From NCBI GenBank assembly GCA_021810105.1, contig JAJZJM010000002.1, positions 62,001 to 126,000 of the forward strand: a stretch of DNA of 64,000 nucleotides. The letters run 5' to 3'. The stretch is from Microcaldota archaeon. GTDB lineage: Archaea; Micrarchaeota; Micrarchaeia; Micrarchaeales; Micrarchaeaceae. The first letter of the stretch is position 1. Every line of letters starts with the position of its first letter. Positions 20,477-30,344 of the stretch are shown here, piece by piece. Under the pieces are notes generated by a model. It was not told where the DNA came from. It worked only from the letters and a program-made list of their open reading frames with translations, and ran no database searches. A program made the translations under genes and the position numbers.

Positions 20477-23040
20477 ACCATGGAAAAAAGAAAAAGGGAG
20501 TGCTGCTCACTCTTGTAACACTTGTGCTTTTCATACTCATGCTTGGTGAGCTTATCACCTATGTAGTCATAACTATAAATTACGATCAGCTCAGCTCAAC
20601 TGGTGCATCTGCGCTTGATTCCTCTACATTCCTTAACTTCATATCAGGAAGCGCGCCTAGCTTCCTTTCGACAAGCCTTTCGAGCGCGGTTAGCGCTTTG
20701 ACAACATATGAGGGAACGCCCTCTCTAAGGCAGTATCATTTCATAAACAATACCGCTTTGGCTCTCTCGGGCCTGATGAACAATGGAACATTATACGGAT
20801 CAAATTCTGTATCTTCATATATGGAAGGGGAGACTTTGCAAGCTTACGAAAATGTTTTATATAATAAGGCGGCAAGCGTTGGTGCAAACCTTTCATTGAG
20901 CAATCTTTCCATAAGCGTATTTCAATCAAGTCCATTTTATTTGAGTGCGAGGCTTCTTGGAAGCGCTGTTCTGAATTCGAGCACAGGTACGACCACATTC
21001 CCGATAGACGTAGTTGGCAATTTGAGCCTAAATGGTACGAAAGACCTCCTAAGCGTCCAGAATGGAAATCCCATAGCGATAAAGAGCATGCCGAATTATC
21101 AGTTCACTACGCTTATAGGAAATACCCTTGCGGTATCTGGGAGTAGAAGCCCTTACAGGTTTGTATACGCTCCTGCAATATATAGCTCATCCGGATGCCC
21201 AGGAACAGCTCCGGCTTTCAACTATATTCTATTTACGCCGACATGGTCTGGAGGCAGCCTCTGCACAAACATGGTAGGTTTGGTTACAGATTCAGCCTCT
21301 TCCCCTCCGTTAGTGCCATATTTAGTCTACAATGGCGTTAATATATTTAACAATATTCCTTCCGGAACATCTGTACTGCTGAATGGCGCAGGTTTGTCTG
21401 TCCTTGGATTGGACGGAATCCAGAAGGGCATACAGCAAGGCTATTACTTTGGATCAAATTCTTCGCCATCTTATCTGCAGACGTCAGAAGTTTCCACAAC
21501 AAGAGGTTCGGAAAATGGGCTTTTCTCTTTCAACTTATTGAACAGACAGGCTGCGCAGTTCAATGGAGAGAACAGCATAAGCACACCATTACAAACAGTA
21601 ACTTCATCTTTTACTATAGTATTGTGGGTTAACGCTGCAAATACTTTAAAAATGGAAAGTAGCAATGGATATACATTATTCAATTCTGGAGGGACAAACA
21701 ATTTTCAGATGTGGCTAAATAACGGCGGAGGAGTGGGAGCTACACCAGGCAATGGTGATGAGGAGCTTGGTTTGGGAACTAATTATTACCACGGTTATGG
21801 GATAAATGGTGGCTCTTGGAATATGGTTGCTGTTTCGATATCAAATGGTAAGGCAAATTTTTATGCAAATGGCGCTGGACCTTATACTATATCCGTAATA
21901 AGCGGCCCTTATTCATTTAATTCTCTTGCAATTTCACAGTCTGCGGCAGGCATTTCGCAGTTTACCGGATACATTTCAAATGTTCAAATTTACAACACTT
22001 CCCTCACACCTGCACAGGTATCACAACTCTATATCAGAGGTATTGACGCACCTCCGCTCACCAATTCCAGCCTTATAGCATGGTATCCTCTAAGCGGCAA
22101 TGCAAACGACTACTCAGGCTATAATAACAATGGAACTCCTTACAATGTTATATATTCGGCAATGCCTGGCTTTACCGAAGACCCCATATTTAACACTGTT
22201 CTGAATAGATATCACTCTTCTGTAGTAAAAGGAGTTCTGAACTGCGACAACCTTAATCAGTGCAGCAATGCCGCACTGCCGCACCTTTATCTCGGCGCAC
22301 GCAGCCTCTCAGTAAGCAATGGCAATGTTCTTAATGAGACATCTGCACTTGGTCTTGTAAATGGGTCTGTGCCAAATGCGGTTTTATTCAGCGGTGGTGA
22401 TGTAGAGGCAAATAGCATACCGGCAAATGTTTTGGGCTCGAATTCGAAAACCGTATCAGCATGGGTATATCCGACATCATACTCATCGGAAAGCGGGATT
22501 GTTGTACTTGGTCCGAACGGCGGAGGAAATGCTGGTCAATCGTTCCGTTTTGTAATTGACAGCAGCGGAGATCTTGGCCTAGATGTAAGCAACGGCGTTG
22601 CGTACTCTACCCTTGTAGTGCCTTTAAACTCATGGAGCTTTGTCACTGCAACATATGGAGGCGGAAGCTACCAGGTTTATCTGAACACTACGGGACAGAC
22701 AATAAGCGGACTGCCAGTGCAGGACCTAGCCGCAGGAAATCTAGGAATTGGATACAACTTCGTTAACAGCATCCCGTTCTATGGCTATATATCTGATGTG
22801 CAATTGTACGACGCTCAACTAAGCCAATCGCAGATACAATCCTTGTTCCAGAACAACAGCATTAGCGGCAATACTCTGGTAGGAGACTGGCCCCTCTCAA
22901 GCTACATACCGGGAACATACAACAAAACTGCAGATACAGTTGCTGGAGATAATGCAACATTCTACAATTCCAGCGGAGGGGCATGCTCTGCTCAAGGCGT
23001 ACTTAGAGAAAGCTGTGGCGCTGTGATATCGCAGCCATAA
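20467..23040 (+). CDS. Large LamG-containing surface protein with N-terminal TM
   Basis: TLVTLVLFILMLGELITYVVI; two LamG-like modules (FTIVLWVN..., KTVSAWVYPT...), IAWYPLSGNANDYSGYNN; ATGA overlap with upstream gene. Confidence 0.78.
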   Translation: MEMNHGKKKKGVLLTLVTLVLFILMLGELITYVVITINYDQLSSTGASALDSSTFLNFISGSAPSFLSTSLSSAVSALTTYEGTPSLRQYHFINNTALALSGLMNNGTLYGSNSVSSYMEGETLQAYENVLYNKAASVGANLSLSNLSISVFQSSPFYLSARLLGSAVLNSSTGTTTFPIDVVGNLSLNGTKDLLSVQNGNPIAIKSMPNYQFTTLIGNTLAVSGSRSPYRFVYAPAIYSSSGCPGTAPAFNYILFTPTWSGGSLCTNMVGLVTDSASSPPLVPYLVYNGVNIFNNIPSGTSVLLNGAGLSVLGLDGIQKGIQQGYYFGSNSSPSYLQTSEVSTTRGSENGLFSFNLLNRQAAQFNGENSISTPLQTVTSSFTIVLWVNAANTLKMESSNGYTLFNSGGTNNFQMWLNNGGGVGATPGNGDEELGLGTNYYHGYGINGGSWNMVAVSISNGKANFYANGAGPYTISVISGPYSFNSLAISQSAAGISQFTGYISNVQIYNTSLTPAQVSQLYIRGIDAPPLTNSSLIAWYPLSGNANDYSGYNNNGTPYNVIYSAMPGFTEDPIFNTVLNRYHSSVVKGVLNCDNLNQCSNAALPHLYLGARSLSVSNGNVLNETSALGLVNGSVPNAVLFSGGDVEANSIPANVLGSNSKTVSAWVYPTSYSSESGIVVLGPNGGGNAGQSFRFVIDSSGDLGLDVSNGVAYSTLVVPLNSWSFVTATYGGGSYQVYLNTTGQTISGLPVQDLAAGNLGIGYNFVNSIPFYGYISDVQLYDAQLSQSQIQSLFQNNSISGNTLVGDWPLSSYIPGTYNKTADTVAGDNATFYNSSGGACSAQGVLRESCGAVISQP

Positions 23041-23053
23041 GGCGGGCTAAGAG

Positions 23054-24061
23054 CTAAGCGGCCGCACCAATTCCTGCAAATAGGAGTCCAAGCACCTTTA
23101 GCACAATGAAGTATATCACAAAACCTGCAAGTATGAAAACCGGGAGGTATTTCAGCCCTTTAACAGGACTTCCCGAAGAGATTGCAGACATTATAAGACT
23201 GGCAAATCCCGTTATAACAGCTATAGCTACAAGCGAGAAATCCCTATAAGCGCCAGGAGTAATCTGTGGCGGAGAAGGTTTTAGGAAAGAGACTCCGACT
23301 GTTGGAAGCCCTCCGGGATTAGATGCGAGTATTCCTTTCCACACCGTATCTGTAACTGTTATCATCTGGCCAGTAAGTCCATAGAGGACTGGAGCGGCAA
23401 TCACTCCGGCAAACGCAATAAAAATGCTATACATGAAGAGCTGACCGGATACCTCTTTCTGCACCATCTGCTGCGACCTAACCTCCTTGGCTATCTGCTC
23501 CATAAGGTCTGCGAGGCCGCCTCCAAATCTCAGAGCTTCAAGTATCATCCTTATAGAGTGCGTAAGCTGGTAAGACCTATACTTTTGCCCTACAGCGGTA
23601 AGCGCTTTATCTATAGTTTCGCCTCCGAATACCCTTCTGCTCATGTCCTTTATGTCATCCGAAAAGAAGCCAAATTCCGGCCTTGATGCCAGCAGAAGTG
23701 CCCTGTCCAGTGCCACTCCGCTTCTAAGATTAGCTGATGTTATCTGGAAGTAATCAGGAAGTATCTCCTCCATTTTGGACTTTCTTTTATCAATCAGATA
23801 TTCCAGGTACACATATGTGAACGCTACAAAGAAACCTGCTGCGCCAATTCCTACAAGGAAAGCCTCTATTGTAGGTATGCCTATGAAGAAAAGGGCGAAG
23901 GCAAAAATTACCAGAACTGCGACTCCGCCGACTATTACGTATTCCAGCAATTTATTTACGCTAATCTTAAGTCCAGCAAGGTCTATTTCCCTTGATAGCC
24001 ATACGGCAACGCTTCTTGAAACAAGCCTCTCGAAATTTATTGCCATAGCATCACATTGCAA
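23054..24061 (-). CDS. Type II/IV secretion F-domain membrane protein (TadC/ArlJ-like)
   Basis: TM segments plus ALDRALLLAS...GGLADLMEQIAKEVRSQQMVQKEVSGQLFMYSIFIAFAGVIAAPVLYGL. Confidence 0.82.
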   Translation of the reverse strand: MQCDAMAINFERLVSRSVAVWLSREIDLAGLKISVNKLLEYVIVGGVAVLVIFAFALFFIGIPTIEAFLVGIGAAGFFVAFTYVYLEYLIDKRKSKMEEILPDYFQITSANLRSGVALDRALLLASRPEFGFFSDDIKDMSRRVFGGETIDKALTAVGQKYRSYQLTHSIRMILEALRFGGGLADLMEQIAKEVRSQQMVQKEVSGQLFMYSIFIAFAGVIAAPVLYGLTGQMITVTDTVWKGILASNPGGLPTVGVSFLKPSPPQITPGAYRDFSLVAIAVITGFASLIMSAISSGSPVKGLKYLPVFILAGFVIYFIVLKVLGLLFAGIGAAA

Positions 24062-25319
24062 AGACAGGCCTTGAGCCTCTTATAAGTTGCAGGAAGACTA
24101 TCTGCATGAAAATCAATCCCACTATTGCACCTTCAAGTATTGCGATATTGACAGTGAATATTGATATGAATGTTGTGAGTATTGTTGCTATTGCAATACC
24201 CATGCTGGGGAGGATGACCCCGAACAGCATATAAAACATAGCTATCGCATTCAGCCTTTGGCCATATTTTCTAAGCGCTATAACCCTCTCTTCCGAAAGC
24301 TCGTCGATTGTGCTCTGCATGGCGCTCACAACGTTTGCTCCGGCCTTTATGCTTACCGAAGCCTGTAGCATTATTTTTCTGAACGATTCGCTTTTCGTTT
24401 CTGCGGTAGTCTGGTCTATCGCCTCCTCTAAAGGCATTCCAAGCTGAACCCTTTGCGTTATCCTGGCGAATTCTGCGCTGGCGTCTCCGTAGCCCGTACT
24501 GACTGACACAATTGCATTGTAGAGCGGCATTCCGGATCTCAACGATATTATCATATCCCTTGCTGCAAAAAGTATGTCTCGCTCCACATTCTTTGACGAT
24601 TTTTTCGATTTCTTAAGAGGGAATCCCATAAATGATTTTAGTGCAAACTGGTAAACCGCAAATCCAATTGCGAATGCGAGCAGTACGCCTACAGCAGGGT
24701 TAATTCCAAGGCGGCTAAAGAGCAGGAATATGGTAATTGCCATAACTACAGATATCATCATCGCGGTTATCATCATCCTCTTGATAAAATCGTAGATAGT
24801 CCCTTTGACATTCTGGTCTTTCAGCGCATCCTCTAACTTTCTATTTTTTATAGCGAGTCTCCTTACATATGCATTCAACGGGCCGCCTTTCTGCCCCTGC
24901 CTGGGCTGCTGCTTTTGATCTCCATGCCTATTTGCAAATAATGGCGGCAATTCTGACTTTTTAAGCTGTGGCTTCTGATTTATGTTTTGTCCCACCCTTG
25001 CATCTGAAAAGTTAATTTGAGGCTGTGCTGATGGCGTTGGTTGCTGTGGAGAATTTTGCTGCGGTGCTTTTAGCGAAAAGAAACTGCGTGCTGGAGCAGA
25101 AGCGTTTATCTTAGAGGCCTGCTGCTCTGCGGTGGGGATACCATAGTTTATGTCTATCTTTTTAAAATTGCTTTGGCTCTCTTTTTCCTGGTTTGGGTTT
25201 GCAGACCTTGATGGGCCCTGCGAAAATAGAGACCCTATGCCCTTCTTAGGCTTGGGCTGCAGCTCTATCTGCTTCCCGTCAACGGTTATTATTTTTTTGT
25301 CCTCTTTTTTGAAAAACAT
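24051..25319 (-). CDS. Type II secretion F-domain membrane protein with a long N-terminal disordered region (TadB/ArlJ-like)
   Basis: RDMIISLRSGMPLYNAIVSVS...MLQASVSIKAGANVVSAMQSTIDELSEERVIALRKYGQRLNAIAMFYMLFGVILPSMG. Confidence 0.85.
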   Translation of the reverse strand: MFFKKEDKKIITVDGKQIELQPKPKKGIGSLFSQGPSRSANPNQEKESQSNFKKIDINYGIPTAEQQASKINASAPARSFFSLKAPQQNSPQQPTPSAQPQINFSDARVGQNINQKPQLKKSELPPLFANRHGDQKQQPRQGQKGGPLNAYVRRLAIKNRKLEDALKDQNVKGTIYDFIKRMMITAMMISVVMAITIFLLFSRLGINPAVGVLLAFAIGFAVYQFALKSFMGFPLKKSKKSSKNVERDILFAARDMIISLRSGMPLYNAIVSVSTGYGDASAEFARITQRVQLGMPLEEAIDQTTAETKSESFRKIMLQASVSIKAGANVVSAMQSTIDELSEERVIALRKYGQRLNAIAMFYMLFGVILPSMGIAIATILTTFISIFTVNIAILEGAIVGLIFMQIVFLQLIRGSRPVFAM

Positions 25320-25324
25320 CTAAA

Positions 25325-26014
25325 TCAATTTGCATTTACTCTGCTCGAAAGCATATCTATCGCCTGGGCCAGCCTTTGCTCTCTCAAAAGCCTAAGTTGA
25401 TAATCGTTCTCTGCATATGACTCCCTTTTTTTAAGCTCTTTATTCTCTTCATTGACCTCCTTTGCCAGACCATATAGCTCTTCTTTGACTATGTATATAT
25501 CTTCGTTGTTGAATGCACCTCCCTTTATTCCTTCTATAATCCTCTCAAGCTCCGCCACCTGATCCATCATAGACAGATTCGGAAGGACAAGATCCGATAT
25601 GTTGACTCTTTTAAGTTTACTATCAGAGAATAATGGGATATTGAGCGGGAGTACTTTTGTAAGCTGTTCAAGCTCCTCTTTTGCGTTATTTTCCGCTTTG
25701 ATGGTAACCGGAGTGCCGGCCTGCACAGGTGCATTCTGCATTTCCGGCTGGGGCTGCGCCTGCTGTTCTGCCGACCTTCTTTCAACCTGGATAGGCTTTT
25801 GGTGGGAGAACATCCTCCCTTTTCTCTCAATCTCATTGATCAATGAGAGTATGTCTTCATAATTCTGAGGCGCTGGCTTTGATTCTGAAACAAAGCTTCC
25901 CGACATGTCTATCTCTGCGGATTGCATTTTAACAGAGCTTTGTTCTATCTCTTCGATTAATTTAAGCGCGCTTTCGTATTTACTGGGCGTACGCCCTTGC
26001 TCCTGCATAATCAT
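25325..26014 (-). CDS. Hypothetical protein of the pilus operon
   Basis: ORF in tight minus-strand operon; Q/E-rich, coiled-coil-like C-terminus. Confidence 0.7.
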   Translation of the reverse strand: MIMQEQGRTPSKYESALKLIEEIEQSSVKMQSAEIDMSGSFVSESKPAPQNYEDILSLINEIERKGRMFSHQKPIQVERRSAEQQAQPQPEMQNAPVQAGTPVTIKAENNAKEELEQLTKVLPLNIPLFSDSKLKRVNISDLVLPNLSMMDQVAELERIIEGIKGGAFNNEDIYIVKEELYGLAKEVNEENKELKKRESYAENDYQLRLLREQRLAQAIDMLSSRVNAN

Positions 26015-26022
26015 ACCCTATC

Positions 26023-27564
26023 TCATTTAACTTCTGAAAACATGTCGCTTGAAAACTTTAACTTATTCCTTACTATTTCTATGACCTTCTCTTTGTTCCT
26101 GTAATAGTTTGCGATGACCTTTCCTGCATCGTTGACGCTGAAAACTTCATTCTCCACCATCCACTTCAGTATCTCAGTTTTCTCCGCCAGTTCGTTATTT
26201 ATATCATTCATAGTGTACCCGGAATACATGATAAGCGTATCTCCAAGTCTTGTCATCTCGCTTAGCTGGCCGAATGAATCCTCTCTGAGGTTCCACTTGT
26301 AAATGACATTAACGTCTCCAGAACGCAATACCTCAGCATATTCTAGGATTCTTCTCATTCCCTTAGATCTGTGCCTGAATGCGACAACAATGCCGCCGAT
26401 TGCATTGAGCATTATCTTTGGCACATCTATAGGCGGATTTGTCATTCTAATTATAACGTCCTGCGCATTGTCTGCGTGCAATGTCCCGTATACAGCGTGC
26501 CCGGTATGTATGGCCTCGAATAGTGTTTCTGCATCTTTTTTCGTTCTTACCTCTCCAACTATAACTATGTCAGGCCTTTGCCTCAACGCGTTTATAGTGA
26601 GATCGTACAAGGTAATCTCTCCCTTGCCTTCTGGGTTAGGCTGCCTTGTTACCATGGGCACCCACTGAAGCGTATCGGGAAGGGTAAGCTCTCTTGTCTC
26701 TTCTACAGATATCACTCTCCTGTTTGGGGGGAAGAAAATGCTCATTGCATTCAGAAGGCTTGTCTTTCCACTTGCGGTTCCTCCTCCGATTATTAGGCTT
26801 ATCTCGTTCTGTATGCAAAGCCATATCATAGCCCCTATTTCAGGGCTTGTAGTCATATTCTTTATGAGAAGCGGCATAGTCCATGGGTTCTTCGAAAATT
26901 TCCTTATGGTTATTGTATTGCCCTGCTCGGAAATAGGATACAAAGTGGCATTTACTCTAGAGCCATCAGGCAATGCTGCATCCATGAGCGGCGAAAGAGT
27001 ATTTATCTCCCTGCCTACCAGTCTGCCAACTTGCGATGCAACGTCATATATTTGATCTTCGCTTGCGGGTTTGAGGTTTGTTTTGCACCACCCAAACTTT
27101 TTATGGAAGACCCATATGTGGCTGCTTGCTCCATTAACCGTTATCTCTTCAAGATTATCGTCTGCTAGCGGAGCCTCTATGTCTCCAAGCCCGAGCATCA
27201 TGTTAACTATGTATGCTATTAGTAGATCCTTTGTTTTGCTGTCGGTCCCTGGAAGATATTTATCTATAAGAAGGCTGCTTACGTCTTTGTATTTGGCCCT
27301 CATCTCTGCCTGGTATCTCTTGTCCTGTATTCTGGTTGTATCTATAGGCACGCTGGATACCAAATCCCCCCTTAATGAAAGGAGAAGAACCCTTGTTGCA
27401 GCTCCTATTCCAGGTATTGTTATCTGGTATAAAGGAGTATACTCATCCTGAGTTTCTATTATTTCTATATCTACAGACATGCCATTGGCATTAAGGTTGT
27501 ATTTTGCCAGCGTATTTATCTGTTTGTCATCATGGTTATTTTTATTATCCTCCATTTTATGCAA
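26023..27564 (-). CDS. Type II/IV secretion ATPase (ArlI/TadA/VirB11-like)
   Basis: GGGTASGKTSLLNAMSIFFPPNRRVISVEETRELTLP...PDIVIVGEVRTKKDAETLFEAIHTGHAVYGTLHAD. Confidence 0.95.
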   Translation of the reverse strand: MHKMEDNKNNHDDKQINTLAKYNLNANGMSVDIEIIETQDEYTPLYQITIPGIGAATRVLLLSLRGDLVSSVPIDTTRIQDKRYQAEMRAKYKDVSSLLIDKYLPGTDSKTKDLLIAYIVNMMLGLGDIEAPLADDNLEEITVNGASSHIWVFHKKFGWCKTNLKPASEDQIYDVASQVGRLVGREINTLSPLMDAALPDGSRVNATLYPISEQGNTITIRKFSKNPWTMPLLIKNMTTSPEIGAMIWLCIQNEISLIIGGGTASGKTSLLNAMSIFFPPNRRVISVEETRELTLPDTLQWVPMVTRQPNPEGKGEITLYDLTINALRQRPDIVIVGEVRTKKDAETLFEAIHTGHAVYGTLHADNAQDVIIRMTNPPIDVPKIMLNAIGGIVVAFRHRSKGMRRILEYAEVLRSGDVNVIYKWNLREDSFGQLSEMTRLGDTLIMYSGYTMNDINNELAEKTEILKWMVENEVFSVNDAGKVIANYYRNKEKVIEIVRNKLKFSSDMFSEVK

Positions 27565-27567
27565 CCA

Positions 27568-28863
27568 TTATTTTTTCTTGGGCTTGCCTATGTTCCTCGC
27601 ATCGGAAGACGCTTTATCCAGCCTTTTTTTCATTCCAGAGATCTTTGCTTCGCTCTTTTGAGTTTTGCTCTGCAGGGACTTTATGGCAGAATCTTTTTGC
27701 TCTGGGGAAAGGTGAGCCATTGTAATGACTCCCTTCAGTTCAACTTGCATCTTTTCCAATTCTTTCTTTGTTTCGCTTATTTCATTCTCAATCTCTGAAA
27801 ACTCCTTCTTTGTCTTACTCAATTCCTCATCAATTTCGGGAGCGTCCCCGAATTTGCCCTTGATGTTTTTTATATTGTTCATTAAATTGTCTGACAATGC
27901 TTTGGCCTCGGCATTCTGCTGCTTTATTTTCTCTATGGACTTCAAGTAAGCATTGTTGAATTCTTCTTTGAGGCGTTTTATTCTCCTTATGCTTTCTTCC
28001 TTATCTCTAATCTGATTTTTGGCTTCCTGTGATATGGCATCCAAAGACCTGAGCCTTGCCTTAAGTGCGTTCTCAATCGCTTTTGCCTCCTCTTGGTACC
28101 CTTTTACCTTTTCGTCCAGGGACCTCTTGCTCTGCTCTATCTCTTTCTCTATTGATTTTGCCTGATCTATTACGTTCTTCTTTAGCTCGTCTATAGAATT
28201 ATGCGCGTTTCTGCTTGCCTGAATTAACTCATTATTTACAGATGCGACGTTCTTCTGAAGCTCCGACATCTTTACTTTTATCTCATCAGAGGCTATGGAA
28301 TCAGGAGAGGTGGGTGAGTTTATAGAAGTAATTTTTGAAGATAACTCCTCTGCTTTTTTGTTAGCAGATTCATACTCTGCCTCTAGATTTTTATAAAGAT
28401 TCTCTACAACTCTGCTGTTATGCTCTATTAAGCCGTATATATTATTCAGAGCTCCTATCGCCTTCTTCATCTCGGGCAATTCTTCCGCTTCAACCTTTTC
28501 CGCTTCGGCTATTGCTCCGCGCATACTTCTTAAATTGTTCTCGAGGTTTTGGAGAGATATGAGCTGTGAAGAAGTAGTCTCTTGCATGGCTGCGGCTTTT
28601 AGCTGAATGTCAGATTTTATGGTTTTTTCCTGCTCTTGAGTCAAGTTTAATGGAGATATAAACATCTTTCCGACTTCATAACTTATCTTAACCATGCCTC
28701 CTTTCTCTAGTATTTTGGCCCAATTCTCAACCACGCTGGTATCGGTATTTAATTCACCCGCAAGAGTAGCCAGATCCGTCTTCCCACTGCTCTTCAAGGT
28801 CTCTATCAGGGTGTCGATAGTCGTCTTTGTTTCTGCGTCGGGCTGCATAGCCATCAAAATCAC
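27568..28863 (-). CDS. Winged-helix-like N-terminus plus long coiled coil, pilus-operon protein
   Basis: TDLATLAGELNTDTSVVENWAKILEKGGMVKISYE followed by heptad-rich region. Confidence 0.65.
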   Translation of the reverse strand: MILMAMQPDAETKTTIDTLIETLKSSGKTDLATLAGELNTDTSVVENWAKILEKGGMVKISYEVGKMFISPLNLTQEQEKTIKSDIQLKAAAMQETTSSQLISLQNLENNLRSMRGAIAEAEKVEAEELPEMKKAIGALNNIYGLIEHNSRVVENLYKNLEAEYESANKKAEELSSKITSINSPTSPDSIASDEIKVKMSELQKNVASVNNELIQASRNAHNSIDELKKNVIDQAKSIEKEIEQSKRSLDEKVKGYQEEAKAIENALKARLRSLDAISQEAKNQIRDKEESIRRIKRLKEEFNNAYLKSIEKIKQQNAEAKALSDNLMNNIKNIKGKFGDAPEIDEELSKTKKEFSEIENEISETKKELEKMQVELKGVITMAHLSPEQKDSAIKSLQSKTQKSEAKISGMKKRLDKASSDARNIGKPKKK

Positions 28864-28998
28864 GCCTTATATAGCTTACACTAATAAGCTTAAAATACAT
28901 TAGGGCTTTAGGGAATTCGAGTAAATTAAGAGATAAAATATGCTTAAAACCCGCATTGTAGAAAATGCAGCCGGATCTAATGTTGGCGCTGCTTTTGT

Positions 28999-29757
28999 TT
29001 ATATCAGATTTTTATAGAATAGAGAGAAGAATACAGCGATTATTATCATGAAGATAATTGTTGTAATTGGTATTGGAGTAAAGAACAGCATTAGCAGGAA
29101 TATGGCTGCCATTGTTCCAAAATATACGCGCTTATCCCATGCCAACACCTTGCTTCCGTCTAGAGGGAAAACAGGAAGCATGTTGAAAAAAGCCAATATT
29201 ATGCTTATGAATAACGTTATATACAGGACTGCGAATAGGTATGAGCTTTGAGGTGGGTTGATTATTGTTAGCATTGCCAGGAACACTCCAAAAACTACAA
29301 AATTGGTAAGCGGGCCTGCGAGCGATACGATTCCATATTGCTTCTTGTTAAAGCTGTGAGCAAAGATAACTGTAGCGCCCGGTATACCAAGAAGAAAACC
29401 AAAGGCTCCGGTAGCTAAAGTTATTAGAAGGCCGCTCATGGAACTTCTGAAACCTGCTATTGCACCATAATGCTGCGCAACAAACTTGTGCATAAGCTCA
29501 TGGAGGATGAAGCTGAGAGAAACTGCAAGTGCCGCTATGGGCAGGAAGTATAAGAAACTGCTTAGGATTCCTCCTTCTGAGCTTGCGCCGAAAATACCTC
29601 CGGAAAGCGTAAGGGACATAGCAATTATAAGAACTATATCAGACATTAGTATATTTTTAATCTCAATCATACTTGAGAGGTTCTCTCGCATGCTATATGA
29701 TTGCCAGAAACAAATATAAATAATGAAGGCATTGAATATATCTTTGTGTAGCTCCAT
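28999..29757 (-). CDS. Site-2 protease family (M50-like) membrane metalloprotease
   Basis: LHELMHKFVAQHYG (HExxH) and NMLPVFPLDGSKVL. Confidence 0.9.
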   Translation of the reverse strand: MELHKDIFNAFIIYICFWQSYSMRENLSSMIEIKNILMSDIVLIIAMSLTLSGGIFGASSEGGILSSFLYFLPIAALAVSLSFILHELMHKFVAQHYGAIAGFRSSMSGLLITLATGAFGFLLGIPGATVIFAHSFNKKQYGIVSLAGPLTNFVVFGVFLAMLTIINPPQSSYLFAVLYITLFISIILAFFNMLPVFPLDGSKVLAWDKRVYFGTMAAIFLLMLFFTPIPITTIIFMIIIAVFFSLFYKNLI

Positions 29758-29822
29758 AGTCTAGTGGTCAAGGATACCAGGCTCTGGACCTGGGGACCCC
29801 AGTTCGAATCTGGGTGGAGCTA
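29750..29822 (+). tRNA. tRNA-Gln (CTG)
   Basis: Acceptor AGCTCCA/TGGAGCT, anticodon arm CCAGG-CTCTGGA-CCTGG, T-arm CCCAG-TTCGAAT-CTGGG. Confidence 0.95.
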
Positions 29823-29917
29823 TGCTTAAAACGGGGTTATATATAGACACTTCATTTTGAACATCTTTCAAACGTAAGGTTTATGTTCCTTTACCTCCCT
29901 AACTCATCGGGGATAAA

Positions 29918-30340
29918 ATGACTTATTATCATAGCGCGAATAGACGAAGAATACCATCTTTATCTAAACTTTTAATAATAATTTTCGCTGTATTGATAAT
30001 AGTAGTAATGTATCTTTTATTGTTTAACCCAGCACTTCCTAAGAGTGTATTGGCAGTCTTATCTCCTGTAATATACATTACCGAGCTCCTGATCTTCATC
30101 CTAGGATTGCTTCTATTGAATGGCTTCGGCTTGGGTGCAGATGACCTAGGAATGTGGGGTATGGGGATTTTATCAGTAGTGCTAATACTTTTGGGTATGT
30201 TTTTCTTCTTTGGTAGTGCTTTTGTTCCACGAGCGTATGCTGGCTTTGAAGAATGGTTTGGTATAGTTTTAGGCATACTTGGATTGTTTGCAGGATTCAG
30301 AACGAGAAGAAGGATGGGCACTTTCGTTTATGTAAGGTAG
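29918..30340 (+). CDS. Multi-TM membrane protein
   Basis: 140-aa hydrophobic ORF. Confidence 0.65.
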   Translation: MTYYHSANRRRIPSLSKLLIIIFAVLIIVVMYLLLFNPALPKSVLAVLSPVIYITELLIFILGLLLLNGFGLGADDLGMWGMGILSVVLILLGMFFFFGSAFVPRAYAGFEEWFGIVLGILGLFAGFRTRRRMGTFVYVR

Positions 30341-30344
30341 TATT

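Noticed and set aside
15241-23040. Recurrent GWWPLNGNANDYSG-like DNA segments considered as mobile or CRISPR-like repeats
   Set aside because: They are degenerate at DNA level, irregularly spaced and in frame, so they are protein-domain repeats.
23775-28903. Plus-strand ORFs opposite the pilus operon
   Set aside because: Antisense to tightly packed genes with clear motifs.
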